Shown here in pieces: positions 1 to 7,189 of a stretch of 9,517 nucleotides of DNA; within the stretch, counting starts at the first letter, position 1, and each line of letters opens with the position of its first letter. The notes beneath the pieces are model-generated. The model saw only the letters and a program-made list of their open reading frames with translations. It did no database searches and was not told the origin of the DNA. Source of the stretch: JBCDGZ01 sp038750655 (lineage in GTDB: Bacteria; Bacteroidota; Bacteroidia; Chitinophagales; Saprospiraceae); NCBI GenBank assembly GCA_038750655.1, contig JBCDGZ010000212.1:1-9517 (forward strand), in the 5' to 3' direction. A program made the position numbers and the translations under genes.

Positions 1-21
1 GGAGATTCTCATGATGCTCAA

Positions 22-352
22 GTTTCAATCCTAATTTCTCTGGATCGCCCCCGCGAAGATGATGGGCATTATGATTTCCCTTACTTCAATGGATGTTTCA
101 ATCCTAATTTCTCTGGATCGCCCCCGCGAAGTGGAAATAATCTGTGTTGTAGGCATAACAGCTATTTAGTTTCAATCCTAATTTCTCTGGATCGCCCCCG
201 CGAAGTGGCAATTTAAGGTGCGTAGTGCGTCGGTGGCATTTAGTTTCAATCCTAATTTCTCTGGATCGCCCCCGCGAAGAAGATTTGGATTAGATGATTT
301 TTTGTCATTAGAAAAGTTTCAATCCTAATTTCTCTGGATCGCCCCCGCGAAG
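22..352 (-). CRISPR. Type I-B CRISPR array, leader-proximal part (5 repeats, 4 spacers)
   Basis: Five identical 37-base repeats lie at 22-58, 95-131, 169-205, 243-279 and 316-352. Spacers are 59-94 (36), 132-168 (37), 206-242 (37) and 280-315 (36). On the plus strand each repeat starts GTTTCAATCC and ends CCCCCGCGAAG. On the minus strand it ends in ATTGAAAC, the usual 8-base 5' handle of type I-B crRNAs, so I infer minus-strand transcription, in line with the cas operon. The leader is then at 353-548 and spacer 280-315 is the newest. No repeat is decayed, so the array probably continues past the left edge and bases 1-21 are probably part of another spacer. Spacer sources cannot be told from the sequence alone. 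Confidence 0.98.
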
Positions 353-548
353 ACGCCCCCCTCCCTAAAATACTCATCACCAAGCCCTTAACTACAACCA
401 CAGCCACACTATTCTTTCTAAAAACCAAACGATCAAAGAACTTTCAGGCCATTTCTCCAAGCTTCCCCGAGAACCTAAACCATTGATTATCAACCCATAA
501 CCCCTCATTTCCTTCATCCTGAAAATAAATTCACGGGCGGCGCTCCGA
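353..548 (-). promoter_or_regulatory. CRISPR leader between cas4 and the array
   Basis: This non-coding stretch separates the cas4 stop from the first repeat and lies at the inferred upstream end of the array, where a leader with promoter and integration signals belongs. Its strand bias is extreme: bases 361-420 contain 23 C and 2 G on the plus strand, so the transcribed-sense strand is G-rich. The base next to the first repeat ends a GGGAGGGGGGCGT run on the minus strand. An 11-base palindrome with a one-base centre, TTGATTATCAA, lies at 483-493 and could bind a protein. I found no convincing Bacteroidota promoter (TTTG plus TAnnTTTG) and no terminator after cas4, so read-through from the cas operon into the array is possible. 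A small minus-strand reading frame here looks like chance. Confidence 0.75.
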
Positions 549-1136
549 TCACTGCACACAAATATTCCGGTACGTACACCCCACACAACGCTTCTTCACC
601 TTCGTCGCTCGGGGGAAGTGGTGGCGGGCCAGGAGGGTGGAAATGTCTTCGACGACGCGCTGCACCTGCGCGATGTGGTCGCGGGCGATAGGGACTTCGA
701 CCAGCTTGTTTTGACTGCGGGTGTAGACTAGGTAGCCTCTTTTGACGGGCCGGCCGAAGCGGCTTTCGATCAGCCAGGCGTAGCAGTACAGTTGGGTGCG
801 ATAGGTGCTGTAGACTTTATCTTCGTAGCGGGCGAACTTGTAGTCTAAGGGGGCCATGGTGTCATCGTTGAGGAGGAGGACCTCGTCGACTTCACCGCGG
901 AGAGTGCCGTTGGTGAGGTACTGGTTGAGGTGCTTGGCAACGGCGCCGATGCGGCGGCGCAGGTACTCCACATTCTGACGGGCCTTTTGCAGGTGCACCT
1001 CGCGGCCCCGCTGCACCTTGTAGTGCCGCTCCTCGTACTGAGGGATGCGCAGCAGGCGCTCGAAGTAGGTAAAGCGCGGGCAGTACAGGTGCTGGATGAT
1101 GTGGGAGGGCGTAAGCGAGAGGGTGCTCATAATCAT
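549..1136 (-). CDS. cas4: Cas4, RecB-like Fe-S exonuclease of spacer acquisition
   Basis: Cas4 works with Cas1-Cas2 to trim prespacers and choose those with a correct PAM. The 195-residue protein carries the family hallmarks: Cys19 near the N terminus (LYCPRF) and a C-terminal Cys184-x2-Cys187-x5-Cys193 group, together the four Fe-S cluster ligands; a RecB-type nuclease core with His48 (GREVH), Asp84 (GEVDEV), Asp98 and Lys100 (PLDYKF); and the QxxxY motif at 115-119 (QLYCY). All metal and cluster residues are present, so it should be active. ATG at 1136 starts just 4 bases after the cas2 stop; a second in-frame ATG at 1130 is equally possible (193 residues). A longer open frame reaches 1223 but lies inside cas2 and is unlikely to be used. 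It is the last gene before the leader, whereas I-B loci usually place cas4 before cas1. Its base composition is visibly more GC-rich than cas8b. Confidence 0.95.
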   Translation of the reverse strand: MIMSTLSLTPSHIIQHLYCPRFTYFERLLRIPQYEERHYKVQRGREVHLQKARQNVEYLRRRIGAVAKHLNQYLTNGTLRGEVDEVLLLNDDTMAPLDYKFARYEDKVYSTYRTQLYCYAWLIESRFGRPVKRGYLVYTRSQNKLVEVPIARDHIAQVQRVVEDISTLLARHHFPRATKVKKRCVGCTYRNICVQ

Positions 1137-1140
1137 TACT

Positions 1141-1431
1141 TTAGAAGAATAATGCCTTGACTTGATCCGATACCAGTTGCTTATCGAAGGCTTGCCCCAG
1201 CAGGATGGTCTTTTGCAGCTCACTTTTACTCATCGGAAAGATGTAGACGCGATCGCGCTGTGGGTTGATCTCGGCTTCGATTTGTAGGGATAGGGCATCG
1301 CATTCGTTCTCGCTGACGGTACCCAGAAAGACGCTGTACTGTACGCGGTATAGGCCGGCCTGCTTGCAGTACTTGGCTACGCGCGTACGCGCCTTATCGT
1401 TTTCAATATCGTACAATACCCAAGCGATCAT
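1141..1431 (-). CDS. cas2: Cas2, adaptation complex subunit
   Basis: Cas2 dimers bridge two Cas1 dimers to form the spacer integrase. The 96-residue product has the usual Cas2 length and ferredoxin-like pattern: first strand IAWVLYDIEND with conserved Asp8, then helix KARTRVAKYCKQAGL, then YRVQYSVFLG, and a late strand DRVYIFPM. It ends in a hydrophobic tail, VKALFF, which I recognise from Cas2 proteins whose tail packs on Cas1. The start ATG at 1431 overlaps the cas1 stop as ATGA, which implies translational coupling with equal cas1 and cas2 expression. The open frame extends upstream to 1470 within cas1, but that extension (MGCPSICQRTSPH) does not look like Cas2. Confidence in identity is very high. 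Confidence 0.96.
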   Translation of the reverse strand: MIAWVLYDIENDKARTRVAKYCKQAGLYRVQYSVFLGTVSENECDALSLQIEAEINPQRDRVYIFPMSKSELQKTILLGQAFDKQLVSDQVKALFF

Positions 1432-2417
1432 GTGCGGAGAAGTTCGTTGGCAAATTGATGGGCATCCCATTGGATGCAGTTCGCGCGGGTCTGGTTGCGC
1501 CCCTTGTAGCGTACCCGATCTTCTTCGAGGTAGCGGTTGAAGGCTTCGATCAGTAGAACTTTGCCTTCGTTGTTCAAGCGGTGGCCTTGGTTGATGGGAT
1601 CGGTGTGGTGCTTATTGACTTTTTTGGCCGAGAAAAGTTGGAAAACTGTTTTGTCCGCAAAAATCCGGTAGGGTTCGATGAAGTCATAGACCATACTTTT
1701 GTGGTTGTAATCATCGCGGTGCAGAAAGCCGACGTAGGGGTCGAGGCCGGCCAGGATCAGCGACTTTTCAACCCGGCTGTAGAGCACGCCGTAGGCGTAG
1801 TTGAGAAAGGCATTGAAAGGATCGGCGGCGGGCCGGCTAGAGCGTCCGCGAAATTGGCTCTCCTTGGGTAATACATAGCTCAATGTTTCAAAGTAGAGCC
1901 GCCCCGCTGTTCCCTCCAAGCCTCGAATGTGCTCCGCCACCTGGTCTACGACTTCCGCCTGTAGGCCCTCAATCGATTGCTGTAGCTCCGTGATCCGCGC
2001 TATTTTTTCCTCCAAATAAGTGTGGTGCTGCTTACGGTGCCGACGCAACCACAGCACCAGATCGCTCTGGTTTTTCAACTTCCAACTTAACCAATCTTTA
2101 ATGTACTTCAAGCCTCGCTCGTCCAAACTGGCCTGTAACTGTCGCTTCCGAATTAAAGTCGTACTGCCCAGCTTACTGTGCCAAATCCGTCCGATCGGAT
2201 GACCATTGTACTCCAAAAAAACGATGTCAATATTGTGCTTAATGGCTAACTTGACGGCCGCCGAAGACAGGGCAATCCCCTCTCCCACCCAAATGCTTTT
2301 CACCTTTTGCGCAGCCAAGTGATGCTTCTCTGTTCCTGTTTCTTTCTTGACGCGAATTTCAAAAAGCTGGTCTTTGATGTGCAAGTAGGTACCGTAAGTG
2401 TTCAAATGGAGCTGCAT
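1428..2417 (-). CDS. cas1: Cas1, CRISPR integrase
   Basis: Cas1 is the metal-dependent integrase that joins prespacers to the leader-end repeat. The 329-residue protein has an N-terminal beta domain (about 1-85, starting MQLHLNTYGTYLHIKD) and a C-terminal helical domain. The catalytic set is intact: Glu168 in LEGTAGRLYFE, His233 in VGFLHRDDYNHKS and Asp245 in MVYDFIEPYR, with the neighbouring Glu248. The start ATG at 2417 shares one base with the cas6 stop (TGATG), and the stop overlaps cas2 as ATGA. From memory, the N-terminal wording resembles Cas1 proteins of other type I or III loci at least as much as the Hmari-type I-B Cas1, so the adaptation genes may have been exchanged between systems; this is a weak impression needing a tree. 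Plus-strand composition changes from G-rich to C-rich near 1880 within the gene. Confidence 0.97.
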   Translation of the reverse strand: MQLHLNTYGTYLHIKDQLFEIRVKKETGTEKHHLAAQKVKSIWVGEGIALSSAAVKLAIKHNIDIVFLEYNGHPIGRIWHSKLGSTTLIRKRQLQASLDERGLKYIKDWLSWKLKNQSDLVLWLRRHRKQHHTYLEEKIARITELQQSIEGLQAEVVDQVAEHIRGLEGTAGRLYFETLSYVLPKESQFRGRSSRPAADPFNAFLNYAYGVLYSRVEKSLILAGLDPYVGFLHRDDYNHKSMVYDFIEPYRIFADKTVFQLFSAKKVNKHHTDPINQGHRLNNEGKVLLIEAFNRYLEEDRVRYKGRNQTRANCIQWDAHQFANELLRT

Positions 2418-3088
2418 CAGATGGGCGGGTTTAGGCGGACGATGGTACCAAAGCCTCGGGAAACAGACTTGCCAAGACCGATGTAATCCGGTAGTAAGGC
2501 ATTGCTGCGAAATCGCCCCCGGAAACCCAGCATCGGTTGATTTTTGAGCTGTACAGTAACCGTATGAATAGCCAATATGTTGGTCTTCACCCGCTCTGGT
2601 TCAAAATGTCCCACTCCGGTAAAAAAGCGAAGGATTTGCCCGGGCAGTATCCGGCTTTCCAGGTCCTGCTGCGCGGCCGCTTGATCCAGTTTTTTGAAGC
2701 GACGATAATTTTGCTGGTTCAAGCCTAGCCAGGGACTGATGAATTGATAGTAAAACCACTCCGACCGCACTCCCGTTTCGAAGGCGCTGCTGTCCAAATT
2801 TTTCTCTTCCAAGGTATAATGCTGGTCATCAATCTGCAAAGTTTTGATGCGCAGAAAGCGCTCACTGAGCAGACTGGCCCCCTCGGCAATACCTAATAGC
2901 ATCGGCTGGCCATTGACCACTTTGTACTGAATGCGCGGATAGCGGTAACGGAATCTTCCATCATTGGTATGATTGTGGAAGAGGTCAGACTCCCCGCCGA
3001 ACAGGCCTGCGAAGTAGCCGCGTAGCTTATGGCCGTCGCGCTCTTGTAATTGGATATTGGGGAAATGAAGAATTGTTTTTTGCATCAT
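2417..3088 (-). CDS. cas6: Cas6 (Cas6b-like) pre-crRNA endonuclease
   Basis: Cas6 cuts the array transcript inside each repeat, leaving the ATTGAAAC handle. The 223-residue product shows the C-terminal glycine-rich loop of the family, GLGKSVSRGFG (204-214), which contacts repeat RNA. The N-terminal part, with GGESDLFHNH (31-40), RYRYPRIQYK and LLGIAEG, resembles the Cas6b-type N-terminal domain known from Bacteroidota. His38 and His40 are candidate catalytic residues, but I cannot assign the general acid or base with certainty. I chose ATG at 3088; a second ATG follows at 3085, and a TTG at 3094 is a less likely start. The gene begins 9 bases after the cas3 stop and its stop shares a base with the cas1 start. 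In typical I-B operons cas6 comes first, so its place between cas3 and cas1 is unusual. Confidence 0.92.
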   Translation of the reverse strand: MMQKTILHFPNIQLQERDGHKLRGYFAGLFGGESDLFHNHTNDGRFRYRYPRIQYKVVNGQPMLLGIAEGASLLSERFLRIKTLQIDDQHYTLEEKNLDSSAFETGVRSEWFYYQFISPWLGLNQQNYRRFKKLDQAAAQQDLESRILPGQILRFFTGVGHFEPERVKTNILAIHTVTVQLKNQPMLGFRGRFRSNALLPDYIGLGKSVSRGFGTIVRLNPPI

Positions 3089-3097
3089 TTTCAATTT

Positions 3098-5509
3098 TTA
3101 AAAGATGAGGGTTTGGGCAGCTTGATAGCCCGTGTTATAACGAAAGTCTCCCTCCCGATAGGCATAACAGGCGGAAGGGGAAGTCAGTTGAGAGAGGTAG
3201 AAATGATAGTCGGGCTCTCCGTCAAAGTCAATGTGTTCGCGGTCGTGGGGAATGGGGACATTGATCACATAATCGTAAAAGCTCGCTTTGAACTGAGCGA
3301 AACGTCGACGCTTCTCAAAGGGTGGATAGGTCGGGTGGCTGTAAATCTGTACGTACTGCTCCCAGTAGGCTTGCGCCTGCTCGTTGAGTTGTAGAAATAC
3401 AGACTCGGTACGGCGCTCTTCGATGAAACTGAACTGCCCCAGTTGAGCAAAATTCAATTGTAGTAAATGTGCTAATTCTTTAGAGTGAATAGCGTCGGCC
3501 TGTAGTTTGACTTCGGCAAAATAGGCTTCGATCAGCTGTAAGTAATTGCGCTCAGTGATGCGGTCAATCCCCTTGAGGACATTGTGGGTTTTGAGCATCA
3601 AATCACTGCCGTAGATAAGGGCTGTTGCCCGCTCCAGCTCTTCGATGCGATAGAGGTAGACCTCACTTGGTGTTTCGGATTCGGCGTAGCGATTGGCGCG
3701 ACCGGCGGCTTGGATAATGGCGTCCAGGGGGGCCATGGCCCGAAAGACAGTTTGCACGGACAGGTCGACTCCGGCTTCGATGAGTTGGGTAGAGACGATG
3801 ATATTGGGCCGCGAAGTATCGCTATTTTTGATGCGCTCAATGATCCGTTTGCGCTCGTAGGGGGTAATGAGGGTGGAAAGAAAATAGAGCTGCGCGGAGT
3901 CCTCGGGGAGGTGCTCTCTTAACTGTTCAAAGCAGCTTCGGGTTTCCTTCTTGGTATTGAGAATAACCAGTAGATTTTTTTTCGGATACTGCCCGTGATA
4001 AGCAATCAATCGTTCGACAAAATTATGCAGGGAGATCAGTGTGGCGGTGCAATTGACAAGTTGGGTGCGGTTGAAAAACCGGAAGTATTGCTGGTAGTTG
4101 GGGATAAGCTCTTTGATCTCTCGTCGGGGATCAAAGATCAGTGGTTGCGTAGCAGAAAGCAGGACGAAGTAGCAATTGAGCTGCTGCGCCAAAACTTTAA
4201 AAGCTAGGCGAATCAGTGGCCAAAGTTCGTATTTGATCTGCTGAATCTCATCGAGTAAAATAATGGCATTGGCTAGGTTGGGAAATTTAAGCAGCTTGCC
4301 TTTGTGGTTGGTAAATAGTCCTTCGAGGAGTTGCACGAAGGTGGTGACGACGACCTCAGATTGCCAGGTCTCAATGAGAAATGGGTGGTCCATTTTTTTT
4401 CCCATCGCTCCTACTTCATCTTCTTTCAATTTGTAATGCGGCTCCGCTAGATGATGGTGTTTGAGTAAAATGGAAGAGGGCGGAGATTGGAAAATATCAT
4501 CGAAGACGGCATAATTTTGATCAATGATGGAGGTAAAAGGAATGGTGATAATAATCCGTGGGTTTTGGGCAGGTAGCAGTTGTTTGAGCTGCATGGCAAT
4601 GGCTAGTGACGTAATGGTTTTGCCCAGCCCGGTCGGTAAGGTGATCGAATAGAGGTGCTGTTGAGGATCAAAATGATCTCGTAATGCTTGGAGGCCATCG
4701 AAGTAGGCTTGGTTTTTCAAGCGGTTGATTTCGGAGGACGCCTGATGAAATCCTTTTCGCTGGCGGTACTGTTCGATGGCCGCAAAGTTAAAGTCACTGG
4801 AACGCTCCTGCTTATTGTCCCCCAACTTCACCTCCGTTTTATCTGCGTACAACAAAACGGAAAATAGCAATTGATGGAGATAAAAATAGCCTGCTTGCTC
4901 CGCCTGCGGCAGCGCCCCAAAATCCTCCAACAACAGGTCATAAACCACCTCCGCATAAGTGCTCAACACTTCCTCCAAATCTTTCATCTTTTCCTTAAAA
5001 TCCCGCCAGCAATAGCGCAGCCCAATTTCACTCAGCACCTCCTCCAAAATCTGCTGCACCTGCTCATCGTAAAAATTGTCAACCAAAATCTCCAAGTCTT
5101 CCCGCTTCTCGCTCAGCGTTTCCAGCTCCTCCTTCCAATCCAGCAGATGCCCGTGGTGCCGCTTGACAGCGGTAAATACAAAGTAGGGCAACATCGATCG
5201 CAGCGGCTCCACCACCCCGCTGTCCGACAAGTACTGCGCCGCCAACTCCCGCGCCACAAAAGCAGAGATCAAAGCATGGTGTTTCGGCCGTATCAGCTCC
5301 GCTCCGCCCGAGTAGATGTACCGCTGAAAATTGCGCGTCGCCTTGCCAATGTCATGTACGGCCCCCTGAATGAAAGCCAGGTGTTGCAGGTGCACGGTGT
5401 CCAGCGGCCCAGCGATGTGCCAATGGGCTGCCGTCTGCCTAGCCAAGCGCGCTACCTCGCGCAGATGCACGACCAGAGGCTTCCCCGGATGTGAAATGAT
5501 CGGTCTCAT
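3098..5509 (-). CDS. cas3: Cas3, HD nuclease-helicase (target DNA degradation)
   Basis: Cas3 is recruited to the Cascade R-loop, nicks the displaced strand and degrades DNA 3' to 5' while unwinding. The 803-residue protein carries an N-terminal HD nuclease: His15 (VVHLREVA), His52-Asp53 (AVHDIGKAT), His77-His78 (PKHHAL), His118-His119 (KRHHGH) and Asp223 (LYADKTEV). A superfamily 2 helicase follows: Walker A LPTGLGKT (291-298), DEIQ box (420-423), SAT motif III (452-454), IEAGVDLS and QAAGRANR motif VI (600-607), then an accessory C-terminal region. All motifs are intact. I chose ATG at 5509 because it overlaps the cas5 stop as ATGA and the family usually starts near ISHPGKPLVVHL; the open frame runs 11 codons further upstream into cas5. 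Strand composition changes abruptly near 4800, about residue 236, at the HD-helicase boundary. Confidence 0.97.
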   Translation of the reverse strand: MRPIISHPGKPLVVHLREVARLARQTAAHWHIAGPLDTVHLQHLAFIQGAVHDIGKATRNFQRYIYSGGAELIRPKHHALISAFVARELAAQYLSDSGVVEPLRSMLPYFVFTAVKRHHGHLLDWKEELETLSEKREDLEILVDNFYDEQVQQILEEVLSEIGLRYCWRDFKEKMKDLEEVLSTYAEVVYDLLLEDFGALPQAEQAGYFYLHQLLFSVLLYADKTEVKLGDNKQERSSDFNFAAIEQYRQRKGFHQASSEINRLKNQAYFDGLQALRDHFDPQQHLYSITLPTGLGKTITSLAIAMQLKQLLPAQNPRIIITIPFTSIIDQNYAVFDDIFQSPPSSILLKHHHLAEPHYKLKEDEVGAMGKKMDHPFLIETWQSEVVVTTFVQLLEGLFTNHKGKLLKFPNLANAIILLDEIQQIKYELWPLIRLAFKVLAQQLNCYFVLLSATQPLIFDPRREIKELIPNYQQYFRFFNRTQLVNCTATLISLHNFVERLIAYHGQYPKKNLLVILNTKKETRSCFEQLREHLPEDSAQLYFLSTLITPYERKRIIERIKNSDTSRPNIIVSTQLIEAGVDLSVQTVFRAMAPLDAIIQAAGRANRYAESETPSEVYLYRIEELERATALIYGSDLMLKTHNVLKGIDRITERNYLQLIEAYFAEVKLQADAIHSKELAHLLQLNFAQLGQFSFIEERRTESVFLQLNEQAQAYWEQYVQIYSHPTYPPFEKRRRFAQFKASFYDYVINVPIPHDREHIDFDGEPDYHFYLSQLTSPSACYAYREGDFRYNTGYQAAQTLIF

Positions 5510-6258
5510 AAGCCGATAAGATTTGCCGAAGCAGTCTGCCAATATTGCTTTGTCCGGAGCTGTACGGGTAAGGTGTTTTTTTCAATCAACACCTCTGCGT
5601 ATTCCGTCACTACTCGATCGCGGCGCATTGCCATCGGCATCGTAGCACTTGCGTAGGAGGCGGGACCGAACTGAACCTGTTCCTCCTCTTGTAAGGCCGA
5701 AAGATTGAGGGCGCTGTGAATGGGGATGTAGGCATCCGTATTCGCGACTTGCTTGGCCTCCTGCGTTCCTTGCCATTCGATGGTGGCAGTCAATTGACTT
5801 AGGCCGAGGTAGGGCGTGAAGTGATGCTCGACGGCCTTTAGGCGGCGGGCGATGGCGGTACGCAGCCTTTCCTCCTCGTGCCAAAAATAGATTCGGTATT
5901 TCGGGTTTTTCAATAATTCAAATTCAATCTGTGTACGGTTTTTAATATTGAAAAAAGAAGCTGCACTCTTCTCGGTATCCAGCAGGTTGAAAGCTAAATG
6001 TACCTTTCGCACGGGCCGCAGCAATCGGATGGCCCACCAGCTCTGTGCACGCCCGAAGCACTCGTTGACGGGCTGTACGCCCGGTGGGAAGACGCCGGGG
6101 CTGGTCTCTCGCTCTATGCCTAGTACGGCCCCTAGCAGGCCGGCCAGGGCCGGCAAGGTGGGGATGGCGTAGCTCAGTGGCGAGGAGGTGGTGTTGAATT
6201 TTCGGAAATGCCCGTATTCCCCGGATATATCGAAGACTAGCAGCTTACGCGAGTTCAT
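5506..6258 (-). CDS. cas5: Cas5 (I-B/Hmari type), Cascade subunit
   Basis: Cas5 caps the Cas7 filament and holds the crRNA 5' handle. It is catalytically inactive in I-B, where Cas6 does the processing. The 250-residue product opens with the typical RAMP strand and conserved stretch of Cas5b/Cas5h proteins: KLLVFDISGEYGHFRKF (5-21), then SSPLSYAIPTLPALAGLLGA, the serine/tyrosine and glycine-rich segment usual for this subtype. The remainder is less diagnostic. ATG at 6258 gives the standard N terminus and overlaps the end of cas7 by 14 bases. Further upstream in-frame codons (ATG at 6276, or the frame start at 6324) would add residues encoded inside cas7 that do not resemble Cas5. The stop overlaps the cas3 start as ATGA, so cas7, cas5 and cas3 are probably translationally coupled. 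Confidence 0.94.
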   Translation of the reverse strand: MNSRKLLVFDISGEYGHFRKFNTTSSPLSYAIPTLPALAGLLGAVLGIERETSPGVFPPGVQPVNECFGRAQSWWAIRLLRPVRKVHLAFNLLDTEKSAASFFNIKNRTQIEFELLKNPKYRIYFWHEEERLRTAIARRLKAVEHHFTPYLGLSQLTATIEWQGTQEAKQVANTDAYIPIHSALNLSALQEEEQVQFGPASYASATMPMAMRRDRVVTEYAEVLIEKNTLPVQLRTKQYWQTASANLIGL

Positions 6259-7189
6259 CCAGATTCCATTTTCCATTTTCCAAACGAATCGCCTGTCCTT
6301 TGTACAGCAGTTGCAGTCGCCCATCCAGTCGAATATTCACCCCAGCAATTTTATCCTGATTGCGCTTCAATACTTCCACTAAGCCACTAATATCCAACTG
6401 ATAATCCTGCGTACTTCTGATCTTTAGGTCGTTCTCGCAGACCAGACTCAGCCGCTGCCGTAGGCTGCCGATGTAAAAAGGGACCTTGTAGTCGATGGAC
6501 AATAATAACAAGGGCAGCTGTCCAAATTTAGATCGAGAAATCAAGCTCTTGGTCCCTTCCCAAATTCCTTCGTACAGCAGCTCACGATCCGCCGCGGTCA
6601 TCTTAGAATAGCTCGCCGTCTTTTCATTGATGATGCCGTTGAAGCCGATGAGGGCGTAGGGTAATTTGTATTCTGTACGGAAAGTTGCCTGCCCCTTTTT
6701 ATCCCCGGAGGCAAAAGCCCCCGTTCCTTGCTCTTCAACGATGGTCGTTTGATTGAGGGACTTTCCCATCTGAAATTGCGTCGGCCCCGTTAGGGTTATC
6801 GAGTCCTTATCCAGTGGCAGCACCCCACCAAACACCCGGATGTCGATGCAGCGATCGAGAATATACTTCTGGTGTTCCGCCTTGCTCGTTTTGTTGTCTT
6901 TCTTGAAATCCTGCGCCCGGCGCTTCCCGCTCACCACATAGGAGTTATCGCCCTCCTCGTAGCGCGTTTCCCGCACAAAAATATCTTTATCGCCGCTGCC
7001 GTCGTAGCCTTTGTAAGCCATCCAATAGTCTCGGATGGTACGCTTAAGACGGACATCTGAGACGATGGCCCGGCTGTCCTCCGTATCGTATCGAGGCTTA
7101 TTCTCGTTAAGGGGATCACCATTAGGATTGGCATTTTCAATTTCGTAGAGGAACAGTAATTCTGTTCTGTGGTCAATAAGATTGGTCAT
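6245..7189 (-). CDS. cas7: Cas7 (Csh2 type), Cascade backbone
   Basis: Several copies of Cas7 polymerise along the crRNA spacer to form the Cascade backbone and hold the guide for pairing. The 314-residue product has the family's conserved blocks in order: LYEIENANPNGDP (14-26), VSDVRLKRTIRDY (43-55), DRCIDIRVFGG (112-122) and TGPTQFQMGKSLN (134-146). These are hallmarks of Csh2, the type I-B Cas7, and the length is typical. The start ATG at 7189 overlaps the cas8b stop as ATGA. The gene ends with TAA at 6245, 14 bases inside cas5. A stronger ribosome site to raise Cas7 above its neighbours, as its stoichiometry would suggest, is not evident from the sequence. Confidence 0.96.
   Translation of the reverse strand: MTNLIDHRTELLFLYEIENANPNGDPLNENKPRYDTEDSRAIVSDVRLKRTIRDYWMAYKGYDGSGDKDIFVRETRYEEGDNSYVVSGKRRAQDFKKDNKTSKAEHQKYILDRCIDIRVFGGVLPLDKDSITLTGPTQFQMGKSLNQTTIVEEQGTGAFASGDKKGQATFRTEYKLPYALIGFNGIINEKTASYSKMTAADRELLYEGIWEGTKSLISRSKFGQLPLLLLSIDYKVPFYIGSLRQRLSLVCENDLKIRSTQDYQLDISGLVEVLKRNQDKIAGVNIRLDGRLQLLYKGQAIRLENGKWNLDELA

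Noticed and set aside
530..548. Possible terminator after cas4 in the GC-rich stretch GGGCGGCGCTCC
   Set aside because: No paired arms of useful length and no following T-run on the minus strand.
392..586. 64-codon minus-strand frame across the leader and the end of cas4
   Set aside because: It overlaps cas4 in another frame, lies in the strongly skewed leader and has no recognisable domain.
4871..5494. 207-codon plus-strand frame opposite cas3
   Set aside because: It lies wholly antisense to the conserved HD domain; its length follows from the biased composition of that part of cas3.
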